Below, one piece after another: positions 43,883-53,365 of a stretch of DNA of 64,000 bases. Position 1 is the first letter of the stretch, and each line of letters opens with the position of its first letter. The stretch comes from Aeromonas eucrenophila (GTDB lineage Bacteria; Pseudomonadota; Gammaproteobacteria; Enterobacterales; Aeromonadaceae). Below the pieces are notes generated by a model. That model was not told the origin of the DNA, made no database searches, and saw only the letters and a program-made list of their open reading frames with translations. The translations under genes were made by a program, and so were the position numbers. The DNA lies in NCBI RefSeq assembly GCF_000819865.1, contig NZ_CDDF01000005.1, forward strand, positions 808,252 to 872,251, in the 5' to 3' direction.

Positions 43883-43909
43883 GTAAAAAAGCCCCCGAAG
43901 GAGGGGCTT
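43883..43909 (-). terminator. Terminator of the Old Yellow Enzyme gene
   Basis: On the minus strand, stem AAGCCCC / GGGGCTT is followed by a T run of six. Confidence 0.8.
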
Positions 43910-43937
43910 GTGGAGCATGGGTGAAGCGGGGAGGCCA

Positions 43938-45059
43938 TCAGGCTGGCTGGGATGCTGTCTCGGCTTGATAGGTCGGGTAGTCGATGAGGCCCTGCTCGGC
44001 GCCGCCAAACAGGGTGGCCGGATCGTGGGGGGCCCAGGGGTAGCCGTGACGCAGCCGGTTTGGCAGATCCGGGTTTGCCACGAAGGGGCGACCGAAGCCA
44101 ATCATGTCGGCCCAGCCCGCCTTGAGGGCGGTACGCGCCCGCTCACCGTCATATTTTCCCGCATAGATGAGGGTGTTGGGGAAGGCCGCCCGCAGCCCCT
44201 GCTTGAAGTTCTCCGGCATCAGGGGGGCATCGTCCCAATCCGCCTCGGCGATATGCAGATAGGTGACGTTGAGATCCCCCAGCAGCTTGGCGGCGGCCAG
44301 ATAGGTCTGCTCCGGGTTCGCATCCACGGTGCCGTTGAGGGTGGTGAGGGGGGCCAGGCGCACGCCCACGCGGTCTGCGCCTATCTCGGCGCTGACCGCC
44401 TCGGTCACTTCTTTCAGGAAGCGCAGCCGGTTCTCAAGAGCGCCGCCGTAGTTGTCGGTGCGGGCATTGGATTCCGAGTCCAGGAACTGGTTGATGAGGT
44501 AGCCGTTGGCCGCGTGCAGCTCAATGCCGTCAAAACCGGCGTCCATGGCGTTACGGGCGGCCTGGCGGAACTGGCCGACCACAGCGTCGATGTCGTCCTG
44601 GGTCATGGCGCGCGGGGTGGCGGTTTCGACGAAGCCGGGGGCGTCGCTGCCGTTATCGACGAACACACGAACCCCGGCGGCCGGGATGGCGGAGGCCGAG
44701 ATGGGCTGGGCGCCGCCGATGTTGTCAGGATGGGTGACCCGGCCCACGTGCCAGAGCTGGGCGAAGATGGTGCCGCCCTTGGCATGCACCGCATCTGTCA
44801 CCTGCTGCCAGCCTGCGACCTGCTCAGGACTATAGATGCCCGGGGTCCAGGCATAGCCCTTGCCGAGGGGATCTATCTGGGTTCCTTCGCTGACGATGAG
44901 GCCGGCCTCGGCGCGCTGGGCGTAATAGGTCGCCATCATGGCGTTGGCCACGTCCCCTGGCTGACTGGCACGGGAGCGGGTCATGGGGGGCATGACGATG
45001 CGGTTGTTCAGGTGCAATTGACCGAGGCGCAGGGGGCAGAACAGGTTGTCGTGGCTCAT
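43938..45059 (-). CDS. Old Yellow Enzyme-family alkene reductase (NemA-like)
   Basis: 373-residue FMN-dependent NAD(P)H enzyme reducing activated C=C bonds, N-ethylmaleimide or nitrate esters. Recognisable segments: LGQLHLNNRIVMPPMTRSRA at the start, LWHVGR, and GFDGIELHAANGYLINQFLDS. The ATG at 45059 follows GAGGAATTC; 37 in-frame codons upstream have no support. Monocistronic, with its own terminator before the fez-like promoter. Likely detoxifies reactive electrophiles. Confidence 0.92.
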   Translation of the reverse strand: MSHDNLFCPLRLGQLHLNNRIVMPPMTRSRASQPGDVANAMMATYYAQRAEAGLIVSEGTQIDPLGKGYAWTPGIYSPEQVAGWQQVTDAVHAKGGTIFAQLWHVGRVTHPDNIGGAQPISASAIPAAGVRVFVDNGSDAPGFVETATPRAMTQDDIDAVVGQFRQAARNAMDAGFDGIELHAANGYLINQFLDSESNARTDNYGGALENRLRFLKEVTEAVSAEIGADRVGVRLAPLTTLNGTVDANPEQTYLAAAKLLGDLNVTYLHIAEADWDDAPLMPENFKQGLRAAFPNTLIYAGKYDGERARTALKAGWADMIGFGRPFVANPDLPNRLRHGYPWAPHDPATLFGGAEQGLIDYPTYQAETASQPA

Positions 45060-45237
45060 CTTGAATTCCTCATTTGGGATTGAGGCCACTCTATCCCCGG
45101 ATGTCATTGTGAAAAAGAGGGGTAATCGCAGAAGAGAATTGTCCGTCGTGCAGCAATAGCGCTGGAGCAAGCAATGAGGCTATCGGATTGCGGTGCACTG
45201 ACGGCGCGCACCTGGATGGGGCAGAGCGGAGATGAAA

Positions 45238-45270
45238 AAAGAGAGGGAGGCGCTGTGCCTCCCTCTCTTT
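45238..45270 (-). terminator. Terminator of the TerC/CBS gene
   Basis: Fourteen-base stem AAAGAGAGGGAGGC / GCCTCCCTCTCTTT, followed on the minus strand by a run of T. Shares the GGGAGGC core with the hairpins at 20160 and 20298. Confidence 0.85.
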
Positions 45271-45293
45271 GTTATCAGCTACATCTGCTCTCG

Positions 45294-46835
45294 TCAGAGG
45301 CTCTGCGGGGTGACACGCACCCGCTCGATGCGCCGCTCGCTCACCGCCAGCACCTCGAAGCAGAACTGGCCGAGGCGCAGCTGCTGACCGGTGCTCGGCA
45401 GGCTGCCGAAGTGGGAGAGCAGCATGCCCGCGAGGGTCACGTACTCGTCGCTCTCGCTCACCAGACCGTCGATCCCCAGTGCCTGCTCCACCTGATGGAT
45501 GTTGGTACTGCCGTTGATGAGCCAGCCTTCCCCCTCACGCACCACGTCGGGGGTCTCGTCCTCGTCCGGCAGTTCGCCAACGATGGCTTCCAACAGATCG
45601 TGGGTGGTGACCAGTCCCTGGATTATGCCGAACTCGTCGGTCACCAGGATGAGACTGCCCCTGGCCTGACGCAGCTCTGCCAGCAGCCGGATCACGTTGA
45701 TGGTCTGGGGCACTATGACGGGATCGTTCTGGCGCGCCAGCTCGCTCAGGGATTGCCCTTCGTTGAGCGCAAACAGCAGATCCCGGGCCTTGACCACCCC
45801 GATGAGGTCGTCCAGCCCGCCATCACAGACCGGGAACAGGCTGTGGGGGGCCCGCTGCAGCAGGGCGCGGATCTCGTCGATGGAGTCGTTGACGTCGATC
45901 CACTCCATCTCGGCACGGGGGGTCATGATGGTGCGAATGGATCGCTCGGCCAGGGACAGTACCCCGGTCACCATGTAGCGCTCCTCCTCCCCGAAGCTGA
46001 GGGGCAGGGGCCTGTCCTGCTCCTCTTCTTCGTCCTCTTGCGAGTGAGCGCCGTGCTTGTTGCCCCCCATCAGTTTGAAGATGGCGGCGGTGGTGCGCTC
46101 ACGCAGGGGCTGCCTGGACTCATGGCGCTGGGCACTGCGCTGGGCCAGCTGGTTGAAGAACTCGATGAGCACCGAGAAGCCGATGGCGGCGTAGAGATAG
46201 CCCTTGGGAATGTGGAAGCCAAAGCCTTCCGCCACCAGGCTGAAGCCGATCATCAGCAGGAAGCTCAGACAGAGCACCACCACGGTCGGGTGAGCGTTGA
46301 CGAAGCGGGTCAGCGGCTTGGAGGCCAGCACCATCACCACCATGGCGATGGTCACGGCGGCCATCATGACGCCCAGGTGATCCACCATGCCGACGGCGGT
46401 GATGATGGAGTCCAGGGAGAAGACCGCATCCAGCACCAGGATCTGGGCGATCACCACCCCGAAACCGGCGTAGACGCCCACCTGGCCATGCTCTTCGGGC
46501 TTGGCTTCGAGCCGCTCGTGCAGCTCAGTGGTGGCCTTGAACAGCAGGAACAGGCCGCCCCCCATCAGGATGAGATCCCGACCGGAGAAGGAGAGTTCGC
46601 CAAATTGCAGGATGGGCTGGGTCAGGGTCACCAGCCAGGACATCACGCTCAGCAGCCCCAGGCGCATCAGCAGCGCCAGCGACAGGCCTATGATGCGGGC
46701 CCTGTCCCGCTGGGCGGGGGGCAGCTTTTTCACCAGGATGGCGATGAACACCAGGTTGTCGATCCCGAGCACTATCTCCAGGATGATCAGGGTAAAGAGA
46801 CCGACCCAGATAGAGGGGTCCAGCAAGAATTCCAT
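45294..46835 (-). CDS. TerC-family membrane protein with CBS and CorC/HlyC domains (YoaE/YegH type)
   Basis: 513 residues. The N-terminal TerC domain (1-235) has seven hydrophobic helices and the acidic membrane motifs EIVLGIDN and [13 protein letters not shown] that are thought to bind metal ions. An acidic linker (EDEEEEQD, about 263-270) leads to paired CBS domains (about 300-420, [17 protein letters not shown]) and a CorC/HlyC C-terminal domain (to 513). E. coli YoaE has the same architecture. Related TerC proteins export manganese or metallate secretory enzymes; the role here is unproven. Confidence 0.9.
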   Translation of the reverse strand: MEFLLDPSIWVGLFTLIILEIVLGIDNLVFIAILVKKLPPAQRDRARIIGLSLALLMRLGLLSVMSWLVTLTQPILQFGELSFSGRDLILMGGGLFLLFKATTELHERLEAKPEEHGQVGVYAGFGVVIAQILVLDAVFSLDSIITAVGMVDHLGVMMAAVTIAMVVMVLASKPLTRFVNAHPTVVVLCLSFLLMIGFSLVAEGFGFHIPKGYLYAAIGFSVLIEFFNQLAQRSAQRHESRQPLRERTTAAIFKLMGGNKHGAHSQEDEEEEQDRPLPLSFGEEERYMVTGVLSLAERSIRTIMTPRAEMEWIDVNDSIDEIRALLQRAPHSLFPVCDGGLDDLIGVVKARDLLFALNEGQSLSELARQNDPVIVPQTINVIRLLAELRQARGSLILVTDEFGIIQGLVTTHDLLEAIVGELPDEDETPDVVREGEGWLINGSTNIHQVEQALGIDGLVSESDEYVTLAGMLLSHFGSLPSTGQQLRLGQFCFEVLAVSERRIERVRVTPQSL

Positions 46836-47572
46836 GTCATAAACCTCAATAAAAACAAACAGAATAGGTGTCAGTCACGGCAAGGGCCGCGGCAGTGCAA
46901 GGCTGTTGTTCAGAGGCGCTGATTGAGCAGGTACAGATAAGCTTTGATGGGAAAAATCGAAGGGTAACTTCGGGGATTGTCCATGATGGGCAATAAAACC
47001 TCGGGTGAAAAATGAGCCCTGATGATAACGGCTGGCGCTGATTTGGCAAGAGGGCTGATGAGGATCTGAGGTTGGCGGCCGGCACGGGGGAGCCGTCTTC
47101 GCCTCGTGGCCACGCCGTCCACGTCGCTCGCGGATGGAGCAGGGGACTGTGCCGGGTTGGGCGGCGACAAACGGGGCTTTTTATATTCAGATGCTGAAAA
47201 CTGTGCCAACGATCCGGCAGTATTGGCGGTATCTTCCATGGCCATAAAAGCTGTGGGAGGGCGTCACCATTATCGACCGGCAGGATCTCGGATCATATTG
47301 GTGATTATCTGGCCAGACTGAAAATTGTAACTAAATATGTCTCACCCTTCCTGATGGTGATATTTAAATAATATTGGGTATGGCTTAAATAGGCTTTTGT
47401 TAACATCGGGTAAATATAGAGCCTTTATTCTTTTGTTAACGCCGAATTCACTAGTGTGACGATTATCAATTGCAAAATAAGACCCGATAAATAAAGCAAG
47501 GAGGCCATGCCTCCTCGTTTGGAATCACACATCTCTTGTGGCGAGTCGCACCGGGTGCGGCTCCCATGCAGA
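46836..47572. other. 737-base intergenic region
   Basis: No frame here shows family resemblance or a ribosome site. It should hold the promoter of the TerC/CBS gene on its left and, on its right (47320-47480), an A/T-rich stretch and the terminator of the secreted-protein gene. Confidence 0.5.
47495..47520 (-). terminator. Terminator of the secreted-protein gene
   Basis: Stem AGGAGGC / GCCTCCT around CATG; on the minus strand it is followed by TTGCTTTATTTAT. Confidence 0.65.
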
Positions 47573-48088
47573 TCAGTTGCCGGTATAGGCGGCGCCCTGA
47601 ACCCGGCCGTTTTTGTCACTCAGGCAAGACCAGGGAGCATCAGCGCCCGGCACCTGGATGGTGACGCCGACCCCGGCTTGGGAGTCCATCACATCGGTCA
47701 CCTTGAGCTGGCTCTGAGCCACCTTGGTCTTGTCAGAGACCGCCTTCAGGCAGGCCTTCTCGGCCGGACTGGCCTTGCTGACAGGGGCGCTCTTGGCCGT
47801 GGCGCTCGAGACGGGCTGGCAGATGCCAGAGGCTTTCTTGCGGCTGTAGGAGACATCGTACTGACTCCCGGTCTTGCTGATGGAGAGGGTCACGCCGGCG
47901 CCCTTGGCCTCATAGAAGTCGTCGCTGTACTTCTTGAGCTTGGCCTCCTGGCCATTGATATAGACGGAGCCGCCTTCATCGCTGTGCATCTGGATCTGGC
48001 CCGGGCACTGATAGTTCAATTGCGGAAGCGCGGCATGGGCCGTGCTCGCCATGGCCAGGGTGACGACTGTCATCAGTATTTTCTTCAT
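47573..48088 (-). CDS. Secreted protein of unknown function
   Basis: 171 residues with a clear signal peptide (MKKILMTVVTLAMASTAHA|ALPQ). The first mature part has LNYQCPGQIQMHSDEGG and three cysteines, two of which could form a disulfide. The C-terminal part (ACLKAVSDKT...VPGADAPWSCLSDKNGRVQGAAY) is a small repeat domain common in secreted gammaproteobacterial proteins. The ATG at 48088 follows GAAGG; an ATG five codons earlier is less well placed. I do not recognise a function; a lipocalin-like or inhibitor fold is possible. Confidence 0.75.
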   Translation of the reverse strand: MKKILMTVVTLAMASTAHAALPQLNYQCPGQIQMHSDEGGSVYINGQEAKLKKYSDDFYEAKGAGVTLSISKTGSQYDVSYSRKKASGICQPVSSATAKSAPVSKASPAEKACLKAVSDKTKVAQSQLKVTDVMDSQAGVGVTIQVPGADAPWSCLSDKNGRVQGAAYTGN

Positions 48089-48473
48089 GGACATTACCTT
48101 CACTGTTTAATGATACGTTATTTATTATTTTATTTTTCCGACGGGTAACAATTCCATTGTCGAGCGGCGATAGCCTTTCATCCGTGCCGGAAATAAATAA
48201 CCGCAGCACTTAATTTTAGCAACGAATTTTTGTATTTTATTTTTGGTGCTGATAATGCTTCTTGATTCCTTATTCGCGGTGCAAGTATTTCCGCCGGGTG
48301 ATATCCCTGTGCGGTTCATATTGAATCGGGAAGAAAGGTATGAGGAGTGGAGAGGACAATGGCGGCTGGGCAGGGAGAGTTTGGGTTATGGGCAACCTGG
48401 CTTGAGTGAGGGGGGCGTGACGCTGCGCCATGTCATCGCCGGGACAGATAGAGGCAACATGGCTATGCGGAAC

Positions 48474-48507
48474 ATAGAGACAGGGGACATATAGAGACAG
48501 GGGACAT
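48474..48507. repeat. Tandem duplication of a 17-base unit
   Basis: ATAGAGACAGGGGACAT occurs at 48474-48490 and again, identically, at 48491-48507. Confidence 0.85.
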
Positions 48508-48508
48508 A

Positions 48509-48535
48509 GCCACGCGGGGCCTGGCCCCGCGTGGC
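48509..48535 (-). terminator. Perfect palindrome downstream of the CDF gene
   Basis: Thirteen-base arms GCCACGCGGGGCC / GGCCCCGCGTGGC around one base. No clear T run, so termination efficiency is uncertain. Confidence 0.55.
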
Positions 48536-48556
48536 ATGGATTGGCGACTCGCGGAT

Positions 48557-49483
48557 TTAGAGCCAGCGTTTCTCGCGGGTGAAGCAGACCGACAGCCAGG
48601 CATCCCCCAGAGTATCGCCGAGGCGGGACCAGAGCTCATGGCGCAGGGCATCCTGGCGCTCGATGGGCCACTCCTGTCCCGGCGCAACCAGGATATTGAG
48701 TTCGAGATCGAAGCGGCGCCCGCTCTTGGCCAGGTGGCTGTAGCACTCGATGCCATGGCGCTGGCGCAGGGCCTCTATCTCGTGCTCGACCCGCTGGGTG
48801 ACCTCCCCCTTGGGGGCGACTTTCAGCACTTCCCGCAGGTTGCGGCCCAGCACCTTGATGGGGATCAGAGTGGCGCACAGGGCGAGCAGGGTGACCAGCA
48901 CGGGATCTATGTAGCGGTTGTAGTGGCCATAGCCGATGGCATCGAGGCCGATGGCGACCACGAAGCCGACCAGCAGGGTGGCGCTGAGCAGGGTATCGAC
49001 CAGCCACTCCTTGGAGTCGACTCGCACCAGCTCGGAGTTGACCCGCTCGGCGACCTCGGCCTCGACCCGGTAGATGATGGCGCAGAAGAAGGTGGAGACG
49101 GCGGCGTAGACCAGTGCATGGCCGAGATCGATCTCCCGTCCGCCGTCCAGCAGAGTAGTGATGCCGCTATAGAAGGCGCCGAGGCAGAGCAGCAAGATGA
49201 TGGTGCCGTTGATGACGTTGGTGATGGGCTCGAAGTGGGCGTAGCCGTATTGGAAGCGCGCATCTGAGGGGCGGGTGACGAGGTAGGCGGTGATGAGCCC
49301 GAGGCCCGTCATGCCCATGCTGAACAGGGTGAAGATGCCATCGAGCATAATGGCGTTGGAACCGACGAACAGACCGTAGCCGATCCCGAACAGGGCGAAG
49401 CCGATGCAGCCGAACAGCGACAGGGTCAGGGCCTGTTTCTCGGTGCGAATAAGCGTACTGATAACATGGCTGTAATGAGCCAT
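48557..49483 (-). CDS. Cation diffusion facilitator family transporter
   Basis: 308 residues with about six membrane helices (20-190) and a cytoplasmic C-terminal domain (about 215-308). Overall pattern is CDF, but the metal sites depart from FieF/YiiP. The first-helix pair D-x3-D appears as D48 with Thr at +4 (MLDGIFTLF), and the HxxxD of helix five appears as E159-x3-D163 (EWLVD). AAAGGAGG precedes the ATG at 49483, fixing the start. The transported ion cannot be predicted; the changed ligands argue against plain zinc export. Confidence 0.82.
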   Translation of the reverse strand: MAHYSHVISTLIRTEKQALTLSLFGCIGFALFGIGYGLFVGSNAIMLDGIFTLFSMGMTGLGLITAYLVTRPSDARFQYGYAHFEPITNVINGTIILLLCLGAFYSGITTLLDGGREIDLGHALVYAAVSTFFCAIIYRVEAEVAERVNSELVRVDSKEWLVDTLLSATLLVGFVVAIGLDAIGYGHYNRYIDPVLVTLLALCATLIPIKVLGRNLREVLKVAPKGEVTQRVEHEIEALRQRHGIECYSHLAKSGRRFDLELNILVAPGQEWPIERQDALRHELWSRLGDTLGDAWLSVCFTREKRWL

Positions 49484-49651
49484 AAAAGTCCTCCTTTCAA
49501 ATGGTGAAGATTGAGCGCGCAAGCGGTTTTCTAGCTGATATACTGCCGGCTCACATGTGAGCGGACCGGCCAAGGCAGCCCGAGAGAGGCGGGTCTGGCG
49601 GTCGTTGTCGCCGGTGTTCCGGCATCAAGCAAAGGAAGGGAACAAGGATTC

Positions 49652-52600
49652 ATGATCCCGAGACTCGATTACCAGGACAGTTTGTCACCCACAACCCTGC
49701 AGTTCCTCGATGTATTGGGACGCAGCGCATTTCGTGGTGATATCGAAAAGTCTTATGCAAGCCGGTTGGCGATGGCGACGGACAACAGCGTCTATCAGGT
49801 TATTCCAGAGGCGGTCCTCTATCCGCGCAGCGCGGATGATATTGCGGTGATGCTCAGGTTGGCCCAGGAGAGCGCCTATGCCAGCGTGAGTTTCTTCCCT
49901 CGCGGCGGCGGCACCGGCACCAATGGCCAGTCTCTGGGCGGCGGCATTATCGTCGATCTCTCTCGCCATATGAACCAGATCCTGGAAATTAACTTGGAGG
50001 AGGGCTGGGTACGGGCCCAGGCCGGGGTGATCAAGGATCAGCTCAACGCCTACTTGAAACCCCACGGCTACTTCTTCTCGCCGGATCTCTCCACCTCCAA
50101 CCGCGCCACCCTGGGCGGCATGGTCAACACGGATGCCTCCGGACAGGGGTCGCTCGTCTACGGCAAGACTTCGGATCACGTGCTGGGGCTCAAGGCCGTG
50201 CTGGAGAACGGCGATCTCATGACTACGGAGCCGGTCACGGGCGCGCGGCTCGAAGACAAGTTGGCGCTGGAGAATCGGGAAGGGGAGATCTATCGCACCC
50301 TCTATCGCATCGGCAAGGAGAGGCGCGCCGACATAGAGGCGATCTTCCCCAAGCTCAACCGCTTCCTGACCGGTTACGACCTCAAACATCTTTATCAGCC
50401 AGAGACCGACACCCTGGACGTCAGCCGGGTGCTGTGCGGCTCTGAAGGGTCCCTGGGTTTCATCACCGAGGCCCGCCTCAACATCACCCCCATCCCGCGC
50501 TATCGGACCCTGGTCAACGTCAAGTACGACAGCTTCCCGTCGGCGCTGCGCAATGCCCCCTTCATGGTGCAGGCCCATGCCCTGTCGGTGGAGACGGTGG
50601 ACTCCCGCGTCTTGGGGCTGGCCCGCGCCGACATTATCTGGCACTCGGTCAAGGCGTTCATTCAGGATGTGCCCGGCAAGGATCTGCAGGGGCTCAACAT
50701 CGTCGAGTTTGCGGATACAGATGAAGCAGAGCATCAGGCCAAGGTAACCGAGCTGTGCCGCCGCATCGACGCCCTCTTGGCGAGCGGTGAAGCCGGCATC
50801 ATCGGCTATCAGGTGTGCAACCACCTGCCGAGCATCGAGACCATCTACGCCATGCGCAAGAAGTCGGTGGGGCTGCTCGGCAACGCCGAGGGGCGCAAGA
50901 AGCCGGTGGCCTTCACCGAAGACACCGCGGTACCGCCGGAATCCTTGGCCGACTTCATCATGGAATTTCGCGCCCTGCTCGATGACCACGGCTTGGACTA
51001 CGGCATGTTCGGCCACGTGGACGCAGGGGTCTTGCACGTGCGCCCGGCGCTGGACCTGTGCGATCCGGAACAGGAAGTGTTGCTGCGGCGCATCTCGGAT
51101 CAGGTGGTGGCGCTCACCGCCAAATATGGCGGCCTGATGTGGGGGGAGCACGGCAAGGGTTTTCGCTCCGAATACAGTCCCGCCTTCTTCGGCGAGCTGT
51201 GGGAGGAGCTGCAGCGGGTGAAGGGGGCCTTCGATCCCCAAAACCGCATCAACCCCGGCAAGATCTGCGTGCCCTATGGCAGCGGCGCTGCACTGGTGTC
51301 GGTGGACGGGCCCAAGCGCGGCAAGTTCGATCGCCAGATCCCCATAGCCGTGCGGGAAAGCTACACCCGGGCCCTCGATTGCAACGGCAACGGCCTCTGC
51401 TTCACCTTCGAAACCGACTCCCCCATGTGCCCCTCGGTCAAGATAAGCAAAGACAGGCGCCACTCTCCCAAGGGACGGGCCGGGCTGATGCGCGAATGGC
51501 TGCGTCAGCTGGCGGAGCAGGGCTTCGATCCCTTGAGCGAAGAGATCGAGCTGCAAAGCGGCGGTCTGCGCATCAAGTCCATCGTCGACAAGCTGCGCAA
51601 CACTGTGGCCCGCGCCCGCGGCCAGTATGACTTCTCCCACGAGGTGATGGAGGCGATGGAAGGGTGCCTCGCGTGCAAGGCGTGCACCAGCCAGTGTCCC
51701 ATCAAGGTGGATGTGCCCACCTTCCGCGCCCGTTTCATGCAGCTCTATCACAGCCGCTACCTGCGGGGCCCCAAGGACTACTTCGTCGGTACCGTCGAGA
51801 GTTACGCGCCCCTGCTCGCCAAGGCCCCCAAGCTGGTCAACTTCTTCCTGGAGAAGGAGTGGGCCCAGAAGGCCACCGAGAAGAGCATCGGCATGGTGGA
51901 CGTGCCGCTGCTCTCGGTGCCCACCCTGGCAGACTCCCTGCGCGACAGCCGCGCCCGTTACTTTGATCTGCCGGGGCTCGAGGCCATGAGCCCGGAACAG
52001 CGTCAAAAAGTGGTTCTTATCGTGCAGGATCCCTTCACCAGTTATTATGACGCTCCCGTGGTGCGGGATCTGGTGAAACTCGCCAGCAAACTCGGGCTTC
52101 AGCCCTATTTGCTGCCGTTCAAGCCCAACGGCAAACCCCAGCACGTGAAGGGGTTCCTGCGCGCCTTCGCCCGCACCGCGGCGAGCAGCGCCCAGTTCCT
52201 CAACAAGATGGCGGCGCTCGGCATTCCCATGGTGGGGGTCGACCCTTCACTGGTGCTCTGCTATCGCGACGAATACGCCAAGGCCCTCGGCCCCGCCCGT
52301 GGCGACTTCCAGGTGATGTTGCCCCAGGAGTGGCTGCTCTCTTTACCAGCTGACAAGTTGCCAGCCCCCAAGGCGGACGCCGCCGAACAGGGCGAGGCCG
52401 CGCCCTGGTATCTGTTCGCCCACTGCACCGAGAAGACCGCCAAGCCCTCGACTCACGGCGACTGGAGCGCCCTGTTCAGCCGCTTCGGTGCCAGGCTGCA
52501 GCCGGTGTCGGTCGGTTGCTGCGGCATGGCCGGCACCTATGGTCATGACGCCAAGCAGGTGGAAAACTCCAAGGGGATCTATGGGCTCAGCTGGGCCGAG

Positions 52601-52723
52601 CCGCTCGCCCGTCTGCCCAAGGATCGTTGTCTGGCCACCGGCTATTCCTGCCGCAGCCAGGTGAAACGGATGGAGGGGGAGAAACTCAAGCACCCATTGC
52701 AGGCCCTGCTGGAACTGCTCTGA
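49652..52723 (+). CDS. ydiJ: YdiJ-type FAD and Fe-S dehydrogenase (D-2-hydroxyacid/D-2-hydroxyglutarate)
   Basis: 1023 residues. An FAD-binding PCMH domain (about 50-270, PRGGGTGTNGQSLGGG) and FAD-oxidase C-terminal domain (to about 550) come first. Cysteine-rich Fe-S segments follow (NGLCFTFETDSPMCP and GCLACKACTSQCPI near 671), then a CCG domain with SVGCCGMAGTYG near 955. Length and order match E. coli YdiJ (about 1018), reported to oxidise D-2-hydroxyglutarate. Electrons probably go to the quinone pool. It shares a base with the next start and lies near menI, as in E. coli. Confidence 0.93.
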   Translation: MIPRLDYQDSLSPTTLQFLDVLGRSAFRGDIEKSYASRLAMATDNSVYQVIPEAVLYPRSADDIAVMLRLAQESAYASVSFFPRGGGTGTNGQSLGGGIIVDLSRHMNQILEINLEEGWVRAQAGVIKDQLNAYLKPHGYFFSPDLSTSNRATLGGMVNTDASGQGSLVYGKTSDHVLGLKAVLENGDLMTTEPVTGARLEDKLALENREGEIYRTLYRIGKERRADIEAIFPKLNRFLTGYDLKHLYQPETDTLDVSRVLCGSEGSLGFITEARLNITPIPRYRTLVNVKYDSFPSALRNAPFMVQAHALSVETVDSRVLGLARADIIWHSVKAFIQDVPGKDLQGLNIVEFADTDEAEHQAKVTELCRRIDALLASGEAGIIGYQVCNHLPSIETIYAMRKKSVGLLGNAEGRKKPVAFTEDTAVPPESLADFIMEFRALLDDHGLDYGMFGHVDAGVLHVRPALDLCDPEQEVLLRRISDQVVALTAKYGGLMWGEHGKGFRSEYSPAFFGELWEELQRVKGAFDPQNRINPGKICVPYGSGAALVSVDGPKRGKFDRQIPIAVRESYTRALDCNGNGLCFTFETDSPMCPSVKISKDRRHSPKGRAGLMREWLRQLAEQGFDPLSEEIELQSGGLRIKSIVDKLRNTVARARGQYDFSHEVMEAMEGCLACKACTSQCPIKVDVPTFRARFMQLYHSRYLRGPKDYFVGTVESYAPLLAKAPKLVNFFLEKEWAQKATEKSIGMVDVPLLSVPTLADSLRDSRARYFDLPGLEAMSPEQRQKVVLIVQDPFTSYYDAPVVRDLVKLASKLGLQPYLLPFKPNGKPQHVKGFLRAFARTAASSAQFLNKMAALGIPMVGVDPSLVLCYRDEYAKALGPARGDFQVMLPQEWLLSLPADKLPAPKADAAEQGEAAPWYLFAHCTEKTAKPSTHGDWSALFSRFGARLQPVSVGCCGMAGTYGHDAKQVENSKGIYGLSWAEPLARLPKDRCLATGYSCRSQVKRMEGEKLKHPLQALLELL

Positions 52724-53211
52724 TGCTGACGCTGCCCAAGCGGTTTCGGGTGCCGCAAGCCTGTCGGCACCCACGCTTTCTGCTGCTGCCGACCAGTCCG
52801 ACCCAGGGGGTGGTGGAGTTTGTGGCCATGCTGCGCGAACGCGAGCAGTTGCATCAACTGTTTCGCCGAGACGATGTCTGGCCGTCCGCCAACTTCAGCC
52901 TGAGCCAGCACGAAGCCGATCTGGAGTGGCAGCGATCCGAGTTTCTGGCCAAGCGCTCCTTCGCCTATGGCCTCTGGAGTCCGGAGCGGGAGCCGCAGTT
53001 CTGGGGCGGGGTCTATCTCTATCCTTCGGTGCTGCCGGAGGTCGAGGTGGAGCTGTTCTTCTGGAAGGTGGCCGAGGCAACCCTGGGGGATGCCGAGCTG
53101 GAGGCCGAGTTGCGCGCCTGGCTTGGCAAAACCTGGCACTGGTCGGCACCCTGCCTGCCGGGGCGGGATATCCCCTGGGAGGAGTGGCCAGGGGTCACCT
53201 ACCCCTGGTGA
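52723..53211 (+). CDS. GNAT-like N-acetyltransferase-fold protein
   Basis: 162 residues. The middle resembles a GNAT core: NFSLSQHEADLEWQRSEFLAKRSFAYGLW followed by FWGGVYLYPS, the usual substrate-side strands, and VELFFWKVAEA. The acetyl-CoA loop (QxxGxG/A) is not evident, so activity may be altered or lost. The ATG overlaps the ydiJ stop (TGATG), indicating coupled translation. The role beside a hydroxyacid dehydrogenase is unknown. Confidence 0.65.
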   Translation: MLTLPKRFRVPQACRHPRFLLLPTSPTQGVVEFVAMLREREQLHQLFRRDDVWPSANFSLSQHEADLEWQRSEFLAKRSFAYGLWSPEREPQFWGGVYLYPSVLPEVEVELFFWKVAEATLGDAELEAELRAWLGKTWHWSAPCLPGRDIPWEEWPGVTYPW

Positions 53212-53248
53212 CGCTGATCTGGCCCCGGTGAGACCGATTGCTTCGTTC

Positions 53249-53272
53249 AATGCCCCTGTCGGGGCATTTTTT
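53249..53272 (+). terminator. Terminator after the ydiJ operon
   Basis: Eight-base stem AATGCCCC / GGGGCATT with loop TGTC, then TTTTTT. Confidence 0.85.
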
Positions 53273-53365
53273 ATCAAAGCGTTTTGCGCTGACCGGGGCC
53301 ATTTTGATATCGTTAACAGCAACCCATTGATCACACTCACTAATCACATAAGGAGTCTGACTGTC

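Larger units (their letters stand above)
43731..43937 (-). promoter_or_regulatory. Promoter region of the fez-like operon
   Basis: The FNR-like box at 43792-43805 lies here, with a possible -10 hexamer GATAGT on the minus strand (43769-43764). A start site near 43757 would put the FNR box centre at -41.5, the class II activation position. The far end holds the terminator of the upstream Old Yellow Enzyme gene. Confidence 0.5.
48089..48556. other. 468-base intergenic region with a tandem 17-mer
   Basis: A/T-rich to about 48260, then GC-rich, with no credible gene. At its right end are two head-to-tail copies of ATAGAGACAGGGGACAT and a perfect 27-base palindrome. Confidence 0.5.

Noticed and set aside
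46910-47245. 111-codon minus-strand open frame in the 46836-47572 gap
   Set aside because: No ribosome site, no signal or domain, and a composition typical of chance frames.
47444-47456. GAATTCACTAGTG, identical to part of a common cloning-vector polylinker
   Set aside because: Only 13 bases match and the flanks diverge at once on both sides, so vector contamination or assembly artefact is not supported.
48243-48494. 83-codon plus-strand open frame near the CDF gene
   Set aside because: It starts in an A/T-rich non-coding stretch without a ribosome site and runs into the tandem repeat.
49685-52144. 819-codon minus-strand open frame opposite ydiJ
   Set aside because: A shadow of the ydiJ reading frame; low-complexity translation and no family motifs.
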